64,000 nucleotides of DNA from Marthasterias glacialis (taxonomy: Eukaryota; Echinodermata; Asteroidea; Forcipulatida; Asteriidae), in the NCBI GenBank assembly GCA_911728455.2, contig OU452228.1, positions 3,782,001 to 3,846,000 of the forward strand. The letters run 5' to 3'. The notes beneath the pieces were generated by a model, which was not told where the DNA came from, ran no database searches, and was given only the letters and a program-made list of their open reading frames with translations. Positions 1-10,619 of the stretch are shown here, piece by piece (position 1 is the stretch's first letter; each line of letters opens with the position of its first letter). A program made the translations under genes and the position numbers.

Positions 1-1290
1 ACGCCTTGGACGTAATTTCCCAACGAAGTCCACTTTGCCAGCCTCAGGTCCTCTTCCTCATCTTTCGTAGATGAGGCCACCCAGTACACATGATGGTTGA
101 TACTTTTTTTCCCCACTTGCTTACTTCTTCACAATCCTTGTTTGCACCGAGTTTGTGTACTTTCTTCCTCACCGCTGCATATTTGAAATGTTTACATGCA
201 GAATGTTTGAAATTGTATAAACAAAATGATTAAAAATGAAAACCAATAAACTTTCAAATTCAAGTAAGAAGATATTTCTATAACAAAAACGCTTCAAATA
301 AATGCAGCACACGCAAACTTATCCTTACCTTTGGCAACATGCCACACATCGTACATGTGCAAAATTGCTGGCATCTTTTTGCGGATGTATTTTGCAAGTT
401 GTCGGTGGCGGTCCGTTACAATTTTCTTGATGGAAAGATTGGACTTTTTGATGTGTTTGGTCATCCTTTTGAAGCCTTCCAACTCCATGTGGTAGCTTCC
501 TTTTACTTCGTTACTCTGTTAAATGAAGTACGTATGGTTAATACAATAGTTAATGACTCTAATATTTAACATACAACATTTCCATTCTAAGATAATACAA
601 CGGGGAAAAATTTACGTATAATGAATGTAATGATTAAATGGAAAGTTTTGTGAACAAAAACACAATCATGAAAAGCTACCGGATAATCAACCAAGTTGGT
701 ACCCCACCTGCACAAGCTGAGTATCAATAATTTTGTTGATTTTCAATTCAATGGCACTGTAAGCCCTGTACTTGGCCGAGTGACCAGGGCTGTCCGCTCT
801 TCCGCCGCCTCCGATGGTGGTTAGTGGCCGTCCAGTTTCTGCCAGCTGAGACAGCATCGCTTTTTGGTGATGCTTCCACTGGCGTTCAACGACTGGCTGC
901 AAAATTGACGTCTGGTGCCGGTAAAACGTACTCTCGCTGATTGAGGAAACATTCATTATATTTAGGATGCGGAGTACCTTCGCGCAACTTCCCCCAGAAA
1001 AAAGAGTAGCGGCAGATAGCAGGAAGTTGCCAGAAGGGATGTCCCCATACCACGACTGACTCTCCCAGATTTTGGGCCCAATGTCGCAGTTGTTGCACTC
1101 CTGCACAATGGAAATGAGGATGCCTACCACTCGTTCTTTCACAATTACATCGCAGGATCTGCACTCGGGGCATCGTCTGAACAGCTCCAACAGTCATGAG
1201 GAAAAAAAACTAAAAATTTTCTCTCCTGATGAGCTCTTTCATTTTCCATAAGGTCATAGTTTATGACTGTACGGGGGCTCAGTCCCCTCC
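1..1290 (-). pseudogene. Kolobok transposase core exons, copy D
   Basis: The DNA-cutting DDE transposase of a Kolobok element, parallel exon by exon to the better copy at 30408-35240. The main exon (about 700-1285, opening after an AG near 1286) has paired-cysteine motifs (CPEC, CNNC), then GRADSPGHSAKY and IIDTQLVQ just before a CAG|GT donor at about 713. The next exon (ending 488) has MELEG, TDRHRQLAKY and DVWHVAKGK. The piece at 1-190 encodes the lysine-rich region with INHHVYW, seen also at 30867-31118. The Asp expected in GGDGRADS is Gly here (GGGGRADS), so the first acidic residue of the active site is probably lost. An in-frame stop lies in the acidic exon near 1495. The C-terminal exon with the last Glu is beyond the window. 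Confidence 0.7.
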
Positions 1291-1972
1291 GTCTGATTAA
1301 ATCAAGAAAAATATGGGAAACTTTTCTCTTTTTTTTTATTATTACTGTTTAATGGTATCGTGCATCTATTAATAAAAATTGTATGTTTATGATTACAATT
1401 CTTTCATCACAATCTCACCTTTTCACAGGTCGTTTTGATTTTTTCGCGGGTGTGTGGGGAAACTCTGATGATGAGCCAGATAAGTCGGGATCTTATCCCA
1501 GGGATTCTGGTATCTCTGGAACAAGAACTTCTTCAGAGGAACTGCTGCTTGATTCATACTTATCAGCAGTCAGAAGTTCGCAAACGATCCCAGTGGAAGT
1601 CATAACCGGGGACGCTTGCGCACCTTGGCTTGACGTTCAGACATCTGCCTGAATGCCTGGGATAGTTAAATAAATAAATAATAGAATAAATAAAACAGAC
1701 ATTAAGTTAAGTTAGATTTTCAATAAAATATTCTAATGTTTAACAATCATATTTAACAAGGTTGAAAAGGTCAAACTATATTCAACTGAATTCTTCATTG
1801 ATGTGTAATGACTTACGTTTAAAGGCACCAGGAAATAGATTTTTTTTTTTTTTTAACATAAGATTGTATGTTTATTAACAATAAAACAATTTTTTGAGTA
1901 ATTGTTTGTAATTATTTATATGTTAAAACAATAGATAAAGTTGTTGGGGGTGGCTCCGCCCATCCCCTTTTG

Positions 1973-1980
1973 TGACGTCA
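1973..1980. promoter_or_regulatory. CRE-like palindrome upstream of THAP exon (element A)
   Basis: A perfect TGACGTCA, the ATF/CREB consensus, lies 143 bp upstream of the THAP start codon at 2123. The same octamer sits upstream of the THAP exon of element B (35364-35371). Shared position in separate copies suggests a real promoter or subterminal element. Confidence 0.45.
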
Positions 1981-2122
1981 ATCGAGGCAGACTTCGCCGC
2001 GATCGAACATCGACCCCCCTCGAAGTTGCCTGCATTTACGTTGTATACACACGTGCAGGTAGTGAGCTTGTATGTTTCGTTTGGATATCCAAAAAAGGAA
2101 TTTTTCATGCATTTTTCCGGCA

Positions 2123-2416
2123 ATGCCGACCAGGTGTATCGCTGCTGGATGCAGCAAAACGACTAAAGATGGGGTCAGACAGCATTTGTTTCCTGCAGAT
2201 CCCAAATATAGGCAGTAACGGGCATCGAAAGTCAGGCTAACGAGGGCAAAGTGGCCCGGTCCGGCGACGTTTTCAGCGCTATGCATCGAACACTTCGAGC
2301 CGTCGTGCTTCGAATCCGGGATGTACCACACATTTTACTTGAAAAGAAAAGTCATTCTAAAACATGATGCCATCCCAGAGGAGCATTTGCCAAACGTGAA
2401 CAAGTTTGAACTTTGA
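2123..2416 (+). pseudogene. THAP zinc-finger exon, one in-frame stop
   Basis: Encodes a THAP domain, the C2CH zinc-dependent DNA-binding module that P-element and Kolobok transposases use to recognise their own ends. Reading from ATG at 2123: MPTRC then C-x4-C spacing, an RAKW segment, CIEHF (the C-x2-H pair), and an AIPEE-like version of the AVPxxF box near residue 84; the frame closes at TGA 2414-2416. A TAA interrupts it at codon 32, where related copies have YRR followed by a sense codon, so a C-to-T change (CAA to TAA) is the simplest cause. No later transposase exon follows on this strand. Confidence 0.75.
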
Positions 2417-2765
2417 GGGTATTGCACTAGAGTCTCAAGTACATTAGAGGGTATGTTTTTAGCTTGCGCCAAGCATGGAGGAAGAAAATACATTGTTGGC
2501 ACTAAATGTGGATACAATTTCTTGAAATAAGATCGTGGCTACATGACAAAATTTGTTGTGATGTGATGTGCCATGTAATGAATTCCTCGGTTTCGGAGCA
2601 TCCTGTACACAAAAACATCACTGATAAATGCATTTTTATTGACTAATTAATCATATAAATTTAATATTTTGTATAACTCGAGATAAAAATCATAGGAAAG
2701 TGATGTCAAACTTGCCGTTCATGTGACCATGATGTGAAAATTCTACTGAGTAGTGCCTGTGCTGT

Positions 2766-3119
2766 ACAGTATTTTTCGTTGGTAGTTGTCCAAGTGTGCA
2801 AGGGAAGTAGCAGTTCAAGCGTAGGTTACCAGCGAAATGTTTCTGTTCGGATCGACTTTAGGGGGAGGCCACACCGCGGCGCGCCGATCCGATAAATAGT
2901 TTGGCAAAGTAGGAAAAACAATACATTTTTTCATCACGGGGCCGCTAAAATACCTCGTATTATCCGTGTTCTCGTTATGACCGTGCCCGTATCTTCCGTT
3001 TTTTAAGACATAGAAACGCACATGGGACAGTTAGGGACCAGTAAAAATCCTCGTATTAACCGGCGTCTCGTATCATCCGAGCTCGTAATAACGAGAGTCG
3101 ACGTTATGTATACTGTACT
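2766..3119. mobile_element. pogo/Tigger-like MITE
   Basis: A segment framed by TACAGTA at 2766 and TACTGTA at 3119, consistent with a TA target duplication around CAGTA ends as in pogo-type elements. Near the right end it holds repeated Tigger-like phrases (CTCGTATTAACCGG, CTCGTATCATCCGAG, CTCGTTATGACCG). No open frame of interest. It breaks element A. The family call is tentative because the inverted repeats match only over the outermost bases. Confidence 0.35.
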
Positions 3120-3154
3120 AGGATTGCATTCTCTTCAAATATCCTGCCTCGAAT

Positions 3155-3162
3155 GACGTCAC
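3155..3162. promoter_or_regulatory. CRE-like palindrome near right end of element A
   Basis: TGACGTCA again, followed by CACGAACAGCG and ATGTAAA then a G-rich run, resembling the order downstream of the same octamer at the right end of element B (TGACGTCACGATT, TATGTAAATAGGG). Confidence 0.35.
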
Positions 3163-3602
3163 GAACAGCGCCATGTAAAGGGGGGCCTATTTTTAAATTT
3201 GGAAATAAAATAAGAACACAATTTTTTTAACCTTAGTTAATTGTTTATTCACATTCCACTCATAAAAATGCATATATTAATGACAAAAGCTTTATTTTGA
3301 CAAAATACCAGTGCCAGGTGCCTTTAACTGCCGTGCGTACTTTACTAGGTTGGGTTCCAACAGACTGCATGATCTTGGGACGATATTCGATCACTGCTGG
3401 GTCAAGGGGGCTTGTTGTGTCCTGCAAGTTAAACAGAGTTGAAGCCCATAAAATGTCAGAGCCTTTAGGAAATTGTTTTCAAAATTATTTATTTTTTGAT
3501 ACATTTACATTTATTAAAAGAAATATACTGTAAAGACTTAAAAGTAGATTCAAATGCAACTCTACATAATTTCCATTTCCAAAATGAAAGTCTTAGGCCC
3601 TA

Positions 3603-3726
3603 CCTGCTCTTCAATATGAGACGGTGGTGGTATATCGGCAAGTACGTTGGGGTCTTCATGATCAGAGCTATGGGTCGAGTCGGAGACACAGTAGTCATCC
3701 GTCAGAAGTTCATCCAGGACCTTGTG
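3603..3726 (-). pseudogene. Acidic exon of Kolobok D transposase
   Basis: An open minus-strand stretch ending in CAG|GTAGGG at 3602-3603. It is rich in Asp, Ser and Pro (phrases such as SDSTHSSDHEDP and IPPPSHIEEQ), like the acidic spacer exons between the THAP and DDE parts of copy B. It lies in the expected place between the D THAP exon (4784-5119) and the D core exons. The upstream splice site is not certain. Confidence 0.4.
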
Positions 3727-4138
3727 TTTGCAAGTATTTATAATAAATTAGGAGTAACAATGGGAGTGACCATAGAGGAGATCTTTATGCAGTTTCTGGT
3801 TAAAGTTTGGTTATGGATAGAAAATGTTTACTGCTTGGATCTGGGAATAATTAATTTGTGGCATTTATTATTAAAGACTTCTACTTTGGGAGCGCTGAAA
3901 ATGAGTATGGCCAATATTTCTTGACTCAAGATAAGAAGACCCATTTTAAAATTGAAGAATGTTCAACATAATATAAAAATATCTACGTTGTGAGAAATTG
4001 TTCAAAATCAGATTTTCCTTGTAACTTAAAAAGAAATCACACAATTCCAATACAATTTTTATTTGAAATAATCAAGTAAATTGATGAAGTCAATTTATTT
4101 CTTTCACTTTTTAACATAGGATTCGGCAAAACCAAGTC

Positions 4139-4906
4139 GGTATGATAAGACGTCCCTGTTATTTAGGCCCTATCTATCAACGAAAACTATTGTAAAGAAA
4201 GTATATTAAATAAGGACCTACCCTTTTTCTTTCTCGAGTCAGGGCAAATTCTCTTCGTCTTTTTTTGGACGGACTTTTAACCTTTGTTGAGGTTTTAAAG
4301 ACAGATGGAACTACTGTTTTCACAAGCTTTTTGGCTCTCGTCATACTGGCAATGGCAATATGCTCTTGTAGCTCCTTTGCAATTGTTGACACACTAAACC
4401 ATCTTCGAAGCTGAGGAGTTAGGGGTATAATGAAAATACTTTTTGTGGTGTTGTTGTTCCATCCTTGAATCTAGTTGGAAGTAAATCAGAGGAAAATTCA
4501 TCCATTGGTGACACTGTTGGGGGTGTGGGGAATTCCCCTTATCAGCATTGTGAACATGATATAATATTTGCTCGCCACTGTGTTGGCCATCAAACACGAT
4601 GTGGTCTTTAGGGCACACATCATACCTCTTCACTGTGATTAGCAAGTCTTCCACCATTCTCTTGGCAGCACTAAATGTATCCAGCAAAATGTTCCCAGCT
4701 GGTATGATAAGACGTCGCTGTTATTTAGGCCCTATCTATCAACGAAAAATATTGTAAAGAAAGCATATTAAATAAAGACCTACCCTTTTTCTTTCTCGTC
4801 TCAGGTCAAATTCTCTTCGTCTTTTTTTGGACGGACTTTTAACCTTTGTTGAGGTTTTAAAGACGGATGGAACTGCTGTCTTCACAAGCTTTTTGGCTCT
4901 CATACT
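4139..4906. repeat. Tandem duplication of a THAP-exon tail around a CACTA-derived filler
   Basis: Bases 4139-4347 and 4701-4906 are near-identical copies of the 3' part of the D THAP exon. Between them, 4348-4577 matches 5624-5853 and 4577-4700 matches 6474-6600, two separated pieces of the CACTA gene next door, joined at a 2-base overlap (CA). The CACTA pieces are in the same orientation as the source. The join at 4577 does not fall at splice sites, so it is not a captured spliced transcript. A template-switching or repair event is the likely origin. Confidence 0.65.
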
Positions 4907-5119
4907 GAATTGAGAGTGCAGACTGACCTCGAAATCTTCATCTTTGAAGTGGGCACTGCAAACCACACTTGCAGAGGTCGCACCCAACCATTTATCACGA
5001 ATTAGCTTTATTTTGGCCGTCCAAATTCGTTTAATTGCCGGATCTTTTAGAAATTTATGTAGGCTTACTCCGTCCGTTTTTGTATTGTTGCATCCAGCAA
5101 CAATACATCAAGTCGGCAT
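4784..5119 (-). pseudogene. THAP exon of Kolobok element D
   Basis: First exon of the D transposase gene, start ATG at 5117-5119 and donor AGG|GTAGGT at 4783-4784. It encodes a THAP domain: C-x4-C at the start, IWTAKIKL and DKW in the middle, VCSAHF (C-x2-H), the AVPSVF box and a basic tail (SPSKKRRREF). The fourth codon is TGA where copy B has Arg (CGT) and copy A has Arg (AGG), so CGA to TGA by C-to-T change is probable. A CRE-like TGATGTCA sits upstream at about 5287, a one-base variant of the TGACGTCA in other copies. A second copy of its 3' half is at 4139-4347. Confidence 0.75.
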
Positions 5120-5561
5120 TGTCAGACTTTCTATCGGAGGCAAAATTTATTGGACCACAATTAGCCTACCACAATTGTAAGTATATTGAAACTACAGTAT
5201 GTACATGTACATTTTCATGCTTCACATACAACGAAGCAGCATTGCATAACATGTACACAAACCGATCGTTCTTGCGATGACCTATGATGTCACATGACGG
5301 ATTACATCATTGTTCTGGCATTTTTGTAAATGAATAGTGGGGGGCTCAAAAAGATGAAAAAAAATCTATATTATTTCTAGTTTGAGACAGATATTGGAAG
5401 AAAACAAATTGAAATGGCTTATTTTATTACCCGTGGACTTTATTAAGCTCGATTTGCTTCTGGATAAAAGTAACCCTTTAATATCATTATTTCACACTTG
5501 CGTGTTTTATTCTATTTAACTTTTTGCTGGGTTTCTAGAGGCTGAACTGAATATTAATTAC

Positions 5562-6639
5562 CTTTTCGGTACATCTCTATCCAAGCGGGAGAATTGTGTA
5601 TGTCGGTTACAGGATTCTGCTCAGCAATGGCAATGTGCTCTTGTAGCTCCTTTGCAATTGTTGACACACTAAACCATCTTGGAAGCTGAGGAATTAGGGG
5701 TATATATGAAAATACTTTTTGTGGTGTTGTTGTTCCATCCTTGAATCTAGTTGGAAGTAAACCAGAGGAAAATTCATCCATTGGTGACACTGTTGGGGGT
5801 GTGGGGAATTCCCCTTATCAGCACTGTGAACATGATATAATAATTGCTCGCCATAGAGGAGACATGCTTGTGCTTGCAAAAACATACGTAGGCCTATTTG
5901 TCACTAGGTATGTAGTTCTGATAAGAAAAAAATTGAAGGGTACTCTTTTCACCCTGTGCGCTTTTAAACCTATCTTTGGTTTGGGCTATTCACAGTCATC
6001 ACTTGATTCAACTGCCAATGTACCGGAACTTGTACCACCTGGCTGGCAAGGTTTATACCAAAGATCATACACAGCACAACACGTAACTAAGAATTTTTAC
6101 GTCCTGACTGTAACAGCACATTCCATATTGACAAGTAATGAAAGTTTAACACCACGATTGTTGGCGTTAAAGAGGCGCAAAAATTGCCTCATTCTTCCTG
6201 AACAATTTTCTTACGGTGGTTCGACTCTATGTGGGCGGGCGTTTTGGATATTCTGTACCCCCCCCCCCCCACCCCACCCTCCCCGGTTCTGGTAAGGCAC
6301 AAAGCAAGTCATACCCAAGTCAAACCCTAGGGCTACTCAATCAAGAGTGAATGCAAAAGAACAGCTTTGCCAACTAAACATTTAAAAACGAGTCCTTGTT
6401 GAATTTTTTAAATTATTACAATAAAAGTTGTCTGTTACCTTGGCTCGTTGCAGTCTGGACAATGAGATTTGTCACTGTGTTGGCCATCATACACGATGTG
6501 GTCTTTAGGGCACACATCATACCTCTTCACTGTGATTAGCAAGTCTTCCACCATTCTCTTGGCAGCACTAAATGTATCTGGTAAAATGTTCCCAGCTGGG
6601 AGAATATATTGATGCAGCACACGAAGCATCTCACTCACA
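5562..6639 (-). pseudogene. CACTA/EnSpm transposase, N-terminal part (Transposase_21 family)
   Basis: Two exons of the Tnp2-type transposase of a CACTA element. Exon 6439-6639, from an AG at 6640, has AAKRMVEDL, then CPKDHIVYDG and CPDCNEPR, the two zinc-knuckle-like CP..C pairs usual at the start of Tnp2; it ends AAG|GTAACA. The next exon, about 5562-5800, has PQKVFSYIPLIPQLPRWF, the conserved aromatic block that follows, and ends AAAAG|GTAATT. Downstream coding is cut off by insertion of Kolobok D at TTAA 5478. Duplicated pieces lie at 4348-4700. Not the same copy as 12745-13677, since it lies downstream of that on this strand while encoding the more N-terminal part. Confidence 0.65.
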
Positions 6640-7370
6640 CTATGAAAATCTTCTCGGTTAAAATTGCTGTGTCTCGGTTAAATTTGGGGTTCCCTACATT
6701 AAAATCTTGATTTAACCGAATTCGTGTTCGGTAAAATTTCGGTAAAATTGTTCCTAAAATTGATTGGTGTTAGAGCTCGGTTAAAACTTGGTACCTGTTT
6801 AAGGATCCACTGAAGTCTAGCTCATTAACTAGGCAGTGAGTTTAGCTGTTTACTGGTCTCGGTTAAAACGTGGTTAATGCATGGTCGTTCCATTATTTAC
6901 TGTGCTTGAGATAAATATGTTATCGCTGCGGCGTACCAGTCCGTAATGTGACGACTGATGCAATAAAAGTAACAGCTATATACAAAGGAATGGGAGCAAT
7001 AAACAGCAAATGACCATCAGGTGCAGACGAGCATTGTCCTCGTTGAACCCCACTCTGCACGTCACGTCGTGTTGGGCGGCGGCTTGTCTGACTGACCGGA
7101 ACACAATTTGTAACTTGATCTCTGCGACGCTCAGTGTAGCACAATTGGTCATGTTTGTAACTGGAGTGCACTATTTTGGCTTCGGGTGTAAGTTGTCTTT
7201 GATTTATGTTAGCTTTACTTCTGTGAGATATCCGGATAAACATATTGATAGTTTGAAATCATAGAGCAATCTTGTCCTTGCTCTATGTTTGAAATAAATG
7301 CAGGCAGATTGCGGATATAAGCCTATACATAGATATGAAATGCAAGTGCAACCCTGCTGATGCACCACCA
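6640..7370. other. Gene-free stretch with repeated CTCGGTTAAA motif
   Basis: No coding exon recognised. Between 6650 and 6870 the motif TCGGTTAAA occurs at least four times on the plus strand (about 6654, 6675, 6778, 6860) and once inverted (TTTAACCGAA near 6712), which looks like the worn ends of a pogo-like or other MITE. The rest has no structure I can name. Confidence 0.3.
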
Positions 7371-7599
7371 TTATTTATTATTTTTTTATGGGATTCATCA
7401 CAAATTTGTAAACTAATTTATGCCTAATGTGCGTGATTAGCCATGTATGGTTACATGTACCTGAAATGTCCGTGCTCATACCTGGGCAGAAGCGGATGCA
7501 TGTTAATGTTATGTGCCCATTCCTGGAAGTAGCGTGAAAGGTACCAGTGATGTGTTGTGGAACTGTTCTGGATTTGTAATCCTCCAAAGTCCCGAAACA

Positions 7600-9823
7600 C
7601 TATCTTTTACTGGGTGTTCTTTTCCACTCAACCATCGCATATTCCTGTTGGCCTGCACCGTCTACTTGGCACAAAAGGGAATATAACACTTGTCCTATGA
7701 ACAAGTATTTTTCATCCAATATATTGGTCAAGGTACCCCTTGTCCTGAAAAGACCAGCAATCATCGACGAGACCACTGTCTTGTTTTTGTCAATTTCACG
7801 ACAGGTGTACCTTTGTTGTCTTGGATGTTCCCTCTGTACCAGGAAGAATTTCTCTGCCGTGCTTGAGGTGAATTTCTCAGATTCTGCCCTGCTAAGTTCA
7901 ACCTTAACAGTTGGCCGCTTCCCTTGTAACAAGTGGTTCTCGGCTGTGTAATTAAATCAATCAAAAGAACATATGGATTCAACAACTAGTACATAGGGAC
8001 CATGATGTATTTTTCATCCATGGTAAATGCAATTTAATGACAGAAATGCTTTTGATCCAGAGCTGGGATAATAATGAAATTTCACTGATTTTGTCCTAAA
8101 AAAACAATTTTACATCAACTCCTATTCAGTTTACTTTAGAATAATCATCCCAGTATTGCACAGTGAACTAGTTAGAAAATCATTTGCAATAGTATAAAGA
8201 CAAATGCTTTACCTATTTTTTAAATATTTTTTTAAACCATTTTGTTAACCAAAATGAATGAATGAGACTGCCACATTTTGAATAATCTTTAACATGACTT
8301 ACATGCATCCATTGTTTCTTCTGCACTAGTAAGGACAGTCAGTGAGTTGCTGGTACAAACACTACCCTTTGGTAGTTGACCAGCCATTGCCATAAACTGG
8401 CTGAACTTGTACATCTGTAAATTGACCAGAAAATAAAAGCAATGGCTCCAGTGATACTTTATTAAACATTCTTTCAGAACAGTTTGCCATGTTCCTTGTT
8501 AAAGATAAAGTTAAACAATTCAAACTGCTGCAGGCACCAAATACAATTGGTCTCTTTCAAACAAATCAAAAACACGACCTCATTATTTTTAAACGGAGGA
8601 AAACTAAATGTTAATGTATGACAATGTCCTTCACATTTTAAAAGAATGTTAAAAGCCAGCTCAAACTCAAAGGTTATTTGGTTTGCAGTAAAACCACGTC
8701 TATTTCACTACCATAGCTGTGTTGGTATAATTGTTCTCTCGAGAACTTGTCCTGTTAATTATCATGAACTATCTTGGAGTAGATTTCACTTGGTGGGAAG
8801 ACCAGTGGGTTCTTCCTTGATCTGTCTACAAGGGTTTTCCACTAACTTTTCTATTGACTGTCCAGTGGGACCATTTGGCTTGTCATTTTAGTTCTTCTGC
8901 TGTTTTACAGTCATGAAATGGGGAATGCTTCCCAGTCCTGAAATAGCCAGTCTAACCAGTCAGGGCACTTAAAGTGAAAGTTTTGTCTTGTCAATTGGTA
9001 TTTTACGCTGGCATTTGACCAGACCACTGTCCCATCCTAGGGGTACGCTTAGTAAAGGATCGTTGTAAATACTGCCTGGAATTGAACAACTTTGCTAAGA
9101 TTCGTAACAATAATGTATGGTCCTGATTTTTTTTGCATAAAAATTACCTCTGCAGGATTGGGAACGTGAATTTATTAAACGTTACTCTCTGCTAGTAATT
9201 ACTTACTCTGTAAGCCTCGATAGCATTGGCTTCTGGCTGCCGTTTGTTAAGTATTCTGCCACCCTAAAACGACATAAACCTCTTGAAGCCGTACATCCAC
9301 TGAGATGTTGCTGGGCCATATTTTTGTAGGGAGGTACAAGTGTGGTGCAGAATGTGGAGGCACAATGTCTAGAATGAGCAATAGGAAATGACATGCAAAT
9401 AAAATGAGTTGAAAATGCAATCACATTGCATTGACAATTTAACGCAGTTTAGTCGTTGATCAGATTTTGTAAAATGTGATGTCTTTACATGTAGGTACCC
9501 GGGTGTGTTTTAATCGCGGATTAATTCCACAAACAGAGGATCAAAAAAATAGATTACAAAAACATTTTCATTATAAAACCATATAACTTGCTTTGCAATT
9601 TGCATTAGTTAGTACTGGTACTGACCTAAACAGAAAGGGGGAAGTCTCTTTCAATCAGGCTCAGGGTTTCGTGTATGTCGGCATCTGTTGCGGCAAGGTT
9701 GGTCAGGTCAATGCTGTAGTCTGTGATGTCTCGAATAACATCACAGAGTCTGAAAAATGTTGCCCTCTGGTTTTCTCCAAGCATGCCTCTTAGGACATAC
9801 TTCAATATCCCATGAGAAGCAAG
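7600..9823 (-). pseudogene. DUF4218-type CACTA-associated gene, four exons, two stops
   Basis: DUF4218 is a domain of unknown role that accompanies Transposase_21 in CACTA/EnSpm elements. Exons with canonical sites and continuous phase: 9626-9823 (LASHGILKYVLRGML, LIERDFPLSV), 9207-9368 (YGPATSQWMYGFKRFM, then RQPEANAIEAY), 8303-8414 (MYKFSQFMAMAGQLPK) and 7943-7600 (GKRPTVKVELSRAE, then a beta-rich tail with QVLYSLLCQVDG). YGPxxxxWMYxFxRF and RPEAxxxEAY are the hallmark of the family. Two codons are broken: TAG at the end of exon 1 next to the donor (CAG expected) and TAG after MSF in exon 2. The gene is downstream of the Tnp2 pieces, the usual order. More coding could continue to about 7510, where a CAG|GTATGA donor lies. 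Confidence 0.65.
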
Positions 9824-10301
9824 CTGAAAAAAAATCATGGAAACTTATTGCAAAGAAAATCGTGGTATTTACTGTAAAGCTTCAGCTGAACATTGGCATC
9901 ACAGGATGTTCACAAATTTTCACGTAAAAAAAAATGAAGATGGTCATTGTGTAAATCTTACCAAAAGTGATTTTTCCCAGATGAGAAAAAATTTTTCAAA
10001 AAGAACAAAAAACAACGTGAGGAGGCCTTTGACTGTTATAGTGTGGGTCTGATGACCGATTAGCACAAACTTTCACATGGTGTTGTATTTCATTTGTATG
10101 GATCTTATTACGTCCTGATATACTGATTTTTAACAATTGCAATGTTGAGGTAGGACTTTAAAGTTTATGTATTTTATCATGCTTAGTCAATGGTCAAACT
10201 CATTTGCACCACAACTGGTGTACGTCTGAGGGAAGAAACAAAAGAATGAGAATAAATACAAACAACACCACTATTCTAAAACAAAGAGCCATTTTATATA
10301 C

Positions 10302-10427
10302 CTTTTTCCCGTCACTGCATTTCATATAGGGCAAGGCAGATACAGTGAAAAGCTTCTTGGGATGCCAGTCAAAGTCACTGGGAACTCTTATCCTAAGGGA
10401 AGGCACCAAAAACATTTTACTCGGCAT
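10302..10427 (-). CDS. Candidate first exon of unknown protein
   Basis: A minus-strand open stretch from ATG at 10425-10427 to a donor AAG|GTATAT at 10301-10302, preceded by the most CpG-rich sequence of this part of the window (about 10430-10610), as at a promoter. The peptide opens MPSKMFLVPS, then FDWHPKKLF and ALPYMKCSDGKK. I do not recognise it. It could be a 5' exon of the DUF4218 gene just downstream, but no phase evidence ties them. Confidence 0.3.
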
Positions 10428-10619
10428 CCCGCGTCGCGCCGCGGCGCTCCCGCAAAGCGCCGCCTTGGACTTTGCCACCCGGCTTTTTCGCAGTGCACTG
10501 CTGGCCCAAGACCTAATTATCGAAGCCCTCTGTGCTTGTAGTCATGAATATGTAACAGCAGAAACCAGTGGACCCTGCCGCGGCTCTCATGCGGCCGGCT
10601 GGCTTTAACCGCACACAGA

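Larger units (their letters stand above)
1823..3323 (+). mobile_element. Kolobok element A, internally deleted, with TTAA target duplication
   Basis: The element begins AGGCACCAGG and ends CCAGGTGCCT, flanked by TTAA at 1819-1822 and at 3324-3327, which is the Kolobok target-site habit. The inverted repeats are short and imperfect (about 11 of the first 16 positions agree). Inside are a TGACGTCA box at 1973, a THAP exon on the plus strand (2123-2416) and no recognisable DDE exons, so it is a deletion derivative keeping both ends and the DNA-binding exon. A pogo-like insertion (2766-3119) interrupts it, and a second TGACGTCA at 3155 precedes the right end. It sits inside an intron region of element D. 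Confidence 0.6.
1..5477 (-). mobile_element. Kolobok element D, decayed, runs off the left edge
   Basis: A Kolobok-type DNA transposon whose transposase gene lies on the minus strand and whose other end is outside the window. Its right end is read from AACCCT at 5472-5477 followed by TTAA at 5478-5481; Kolobok elements duplicate TTAA and elements here begin AGGGT. From right to left one meets a THAP exon (4784-5119), an acidic exon (3603-3726), another acidic stretch (about 1450-1560), the DDE core exon (about 700-1290), a second core exon (ending 488) and a lysine-rich exon (1-190). Element A (1823-3323) is inserted in it, and it carries a rearranged block at 4139-4906. It interrupts CACTA sequence, which resumes at about 5562. 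Stops and a changed Asp show it is dead. The terminal call rests on one end only. Confidence 0.6.

Noticed and set aside
3496..3924. 142-codon plus-strand open frame
   Set aside because: Overlaps antisense to an acidic exon with a splice donor; no recognisable domain in this frame.
5741..6295. 184-codon plus-strand open frame
   Set aside because: Its left part is antisense to the CACTA exon and the rest crosses an intron-like region ending in a C-rich run; no motif or codon bias.
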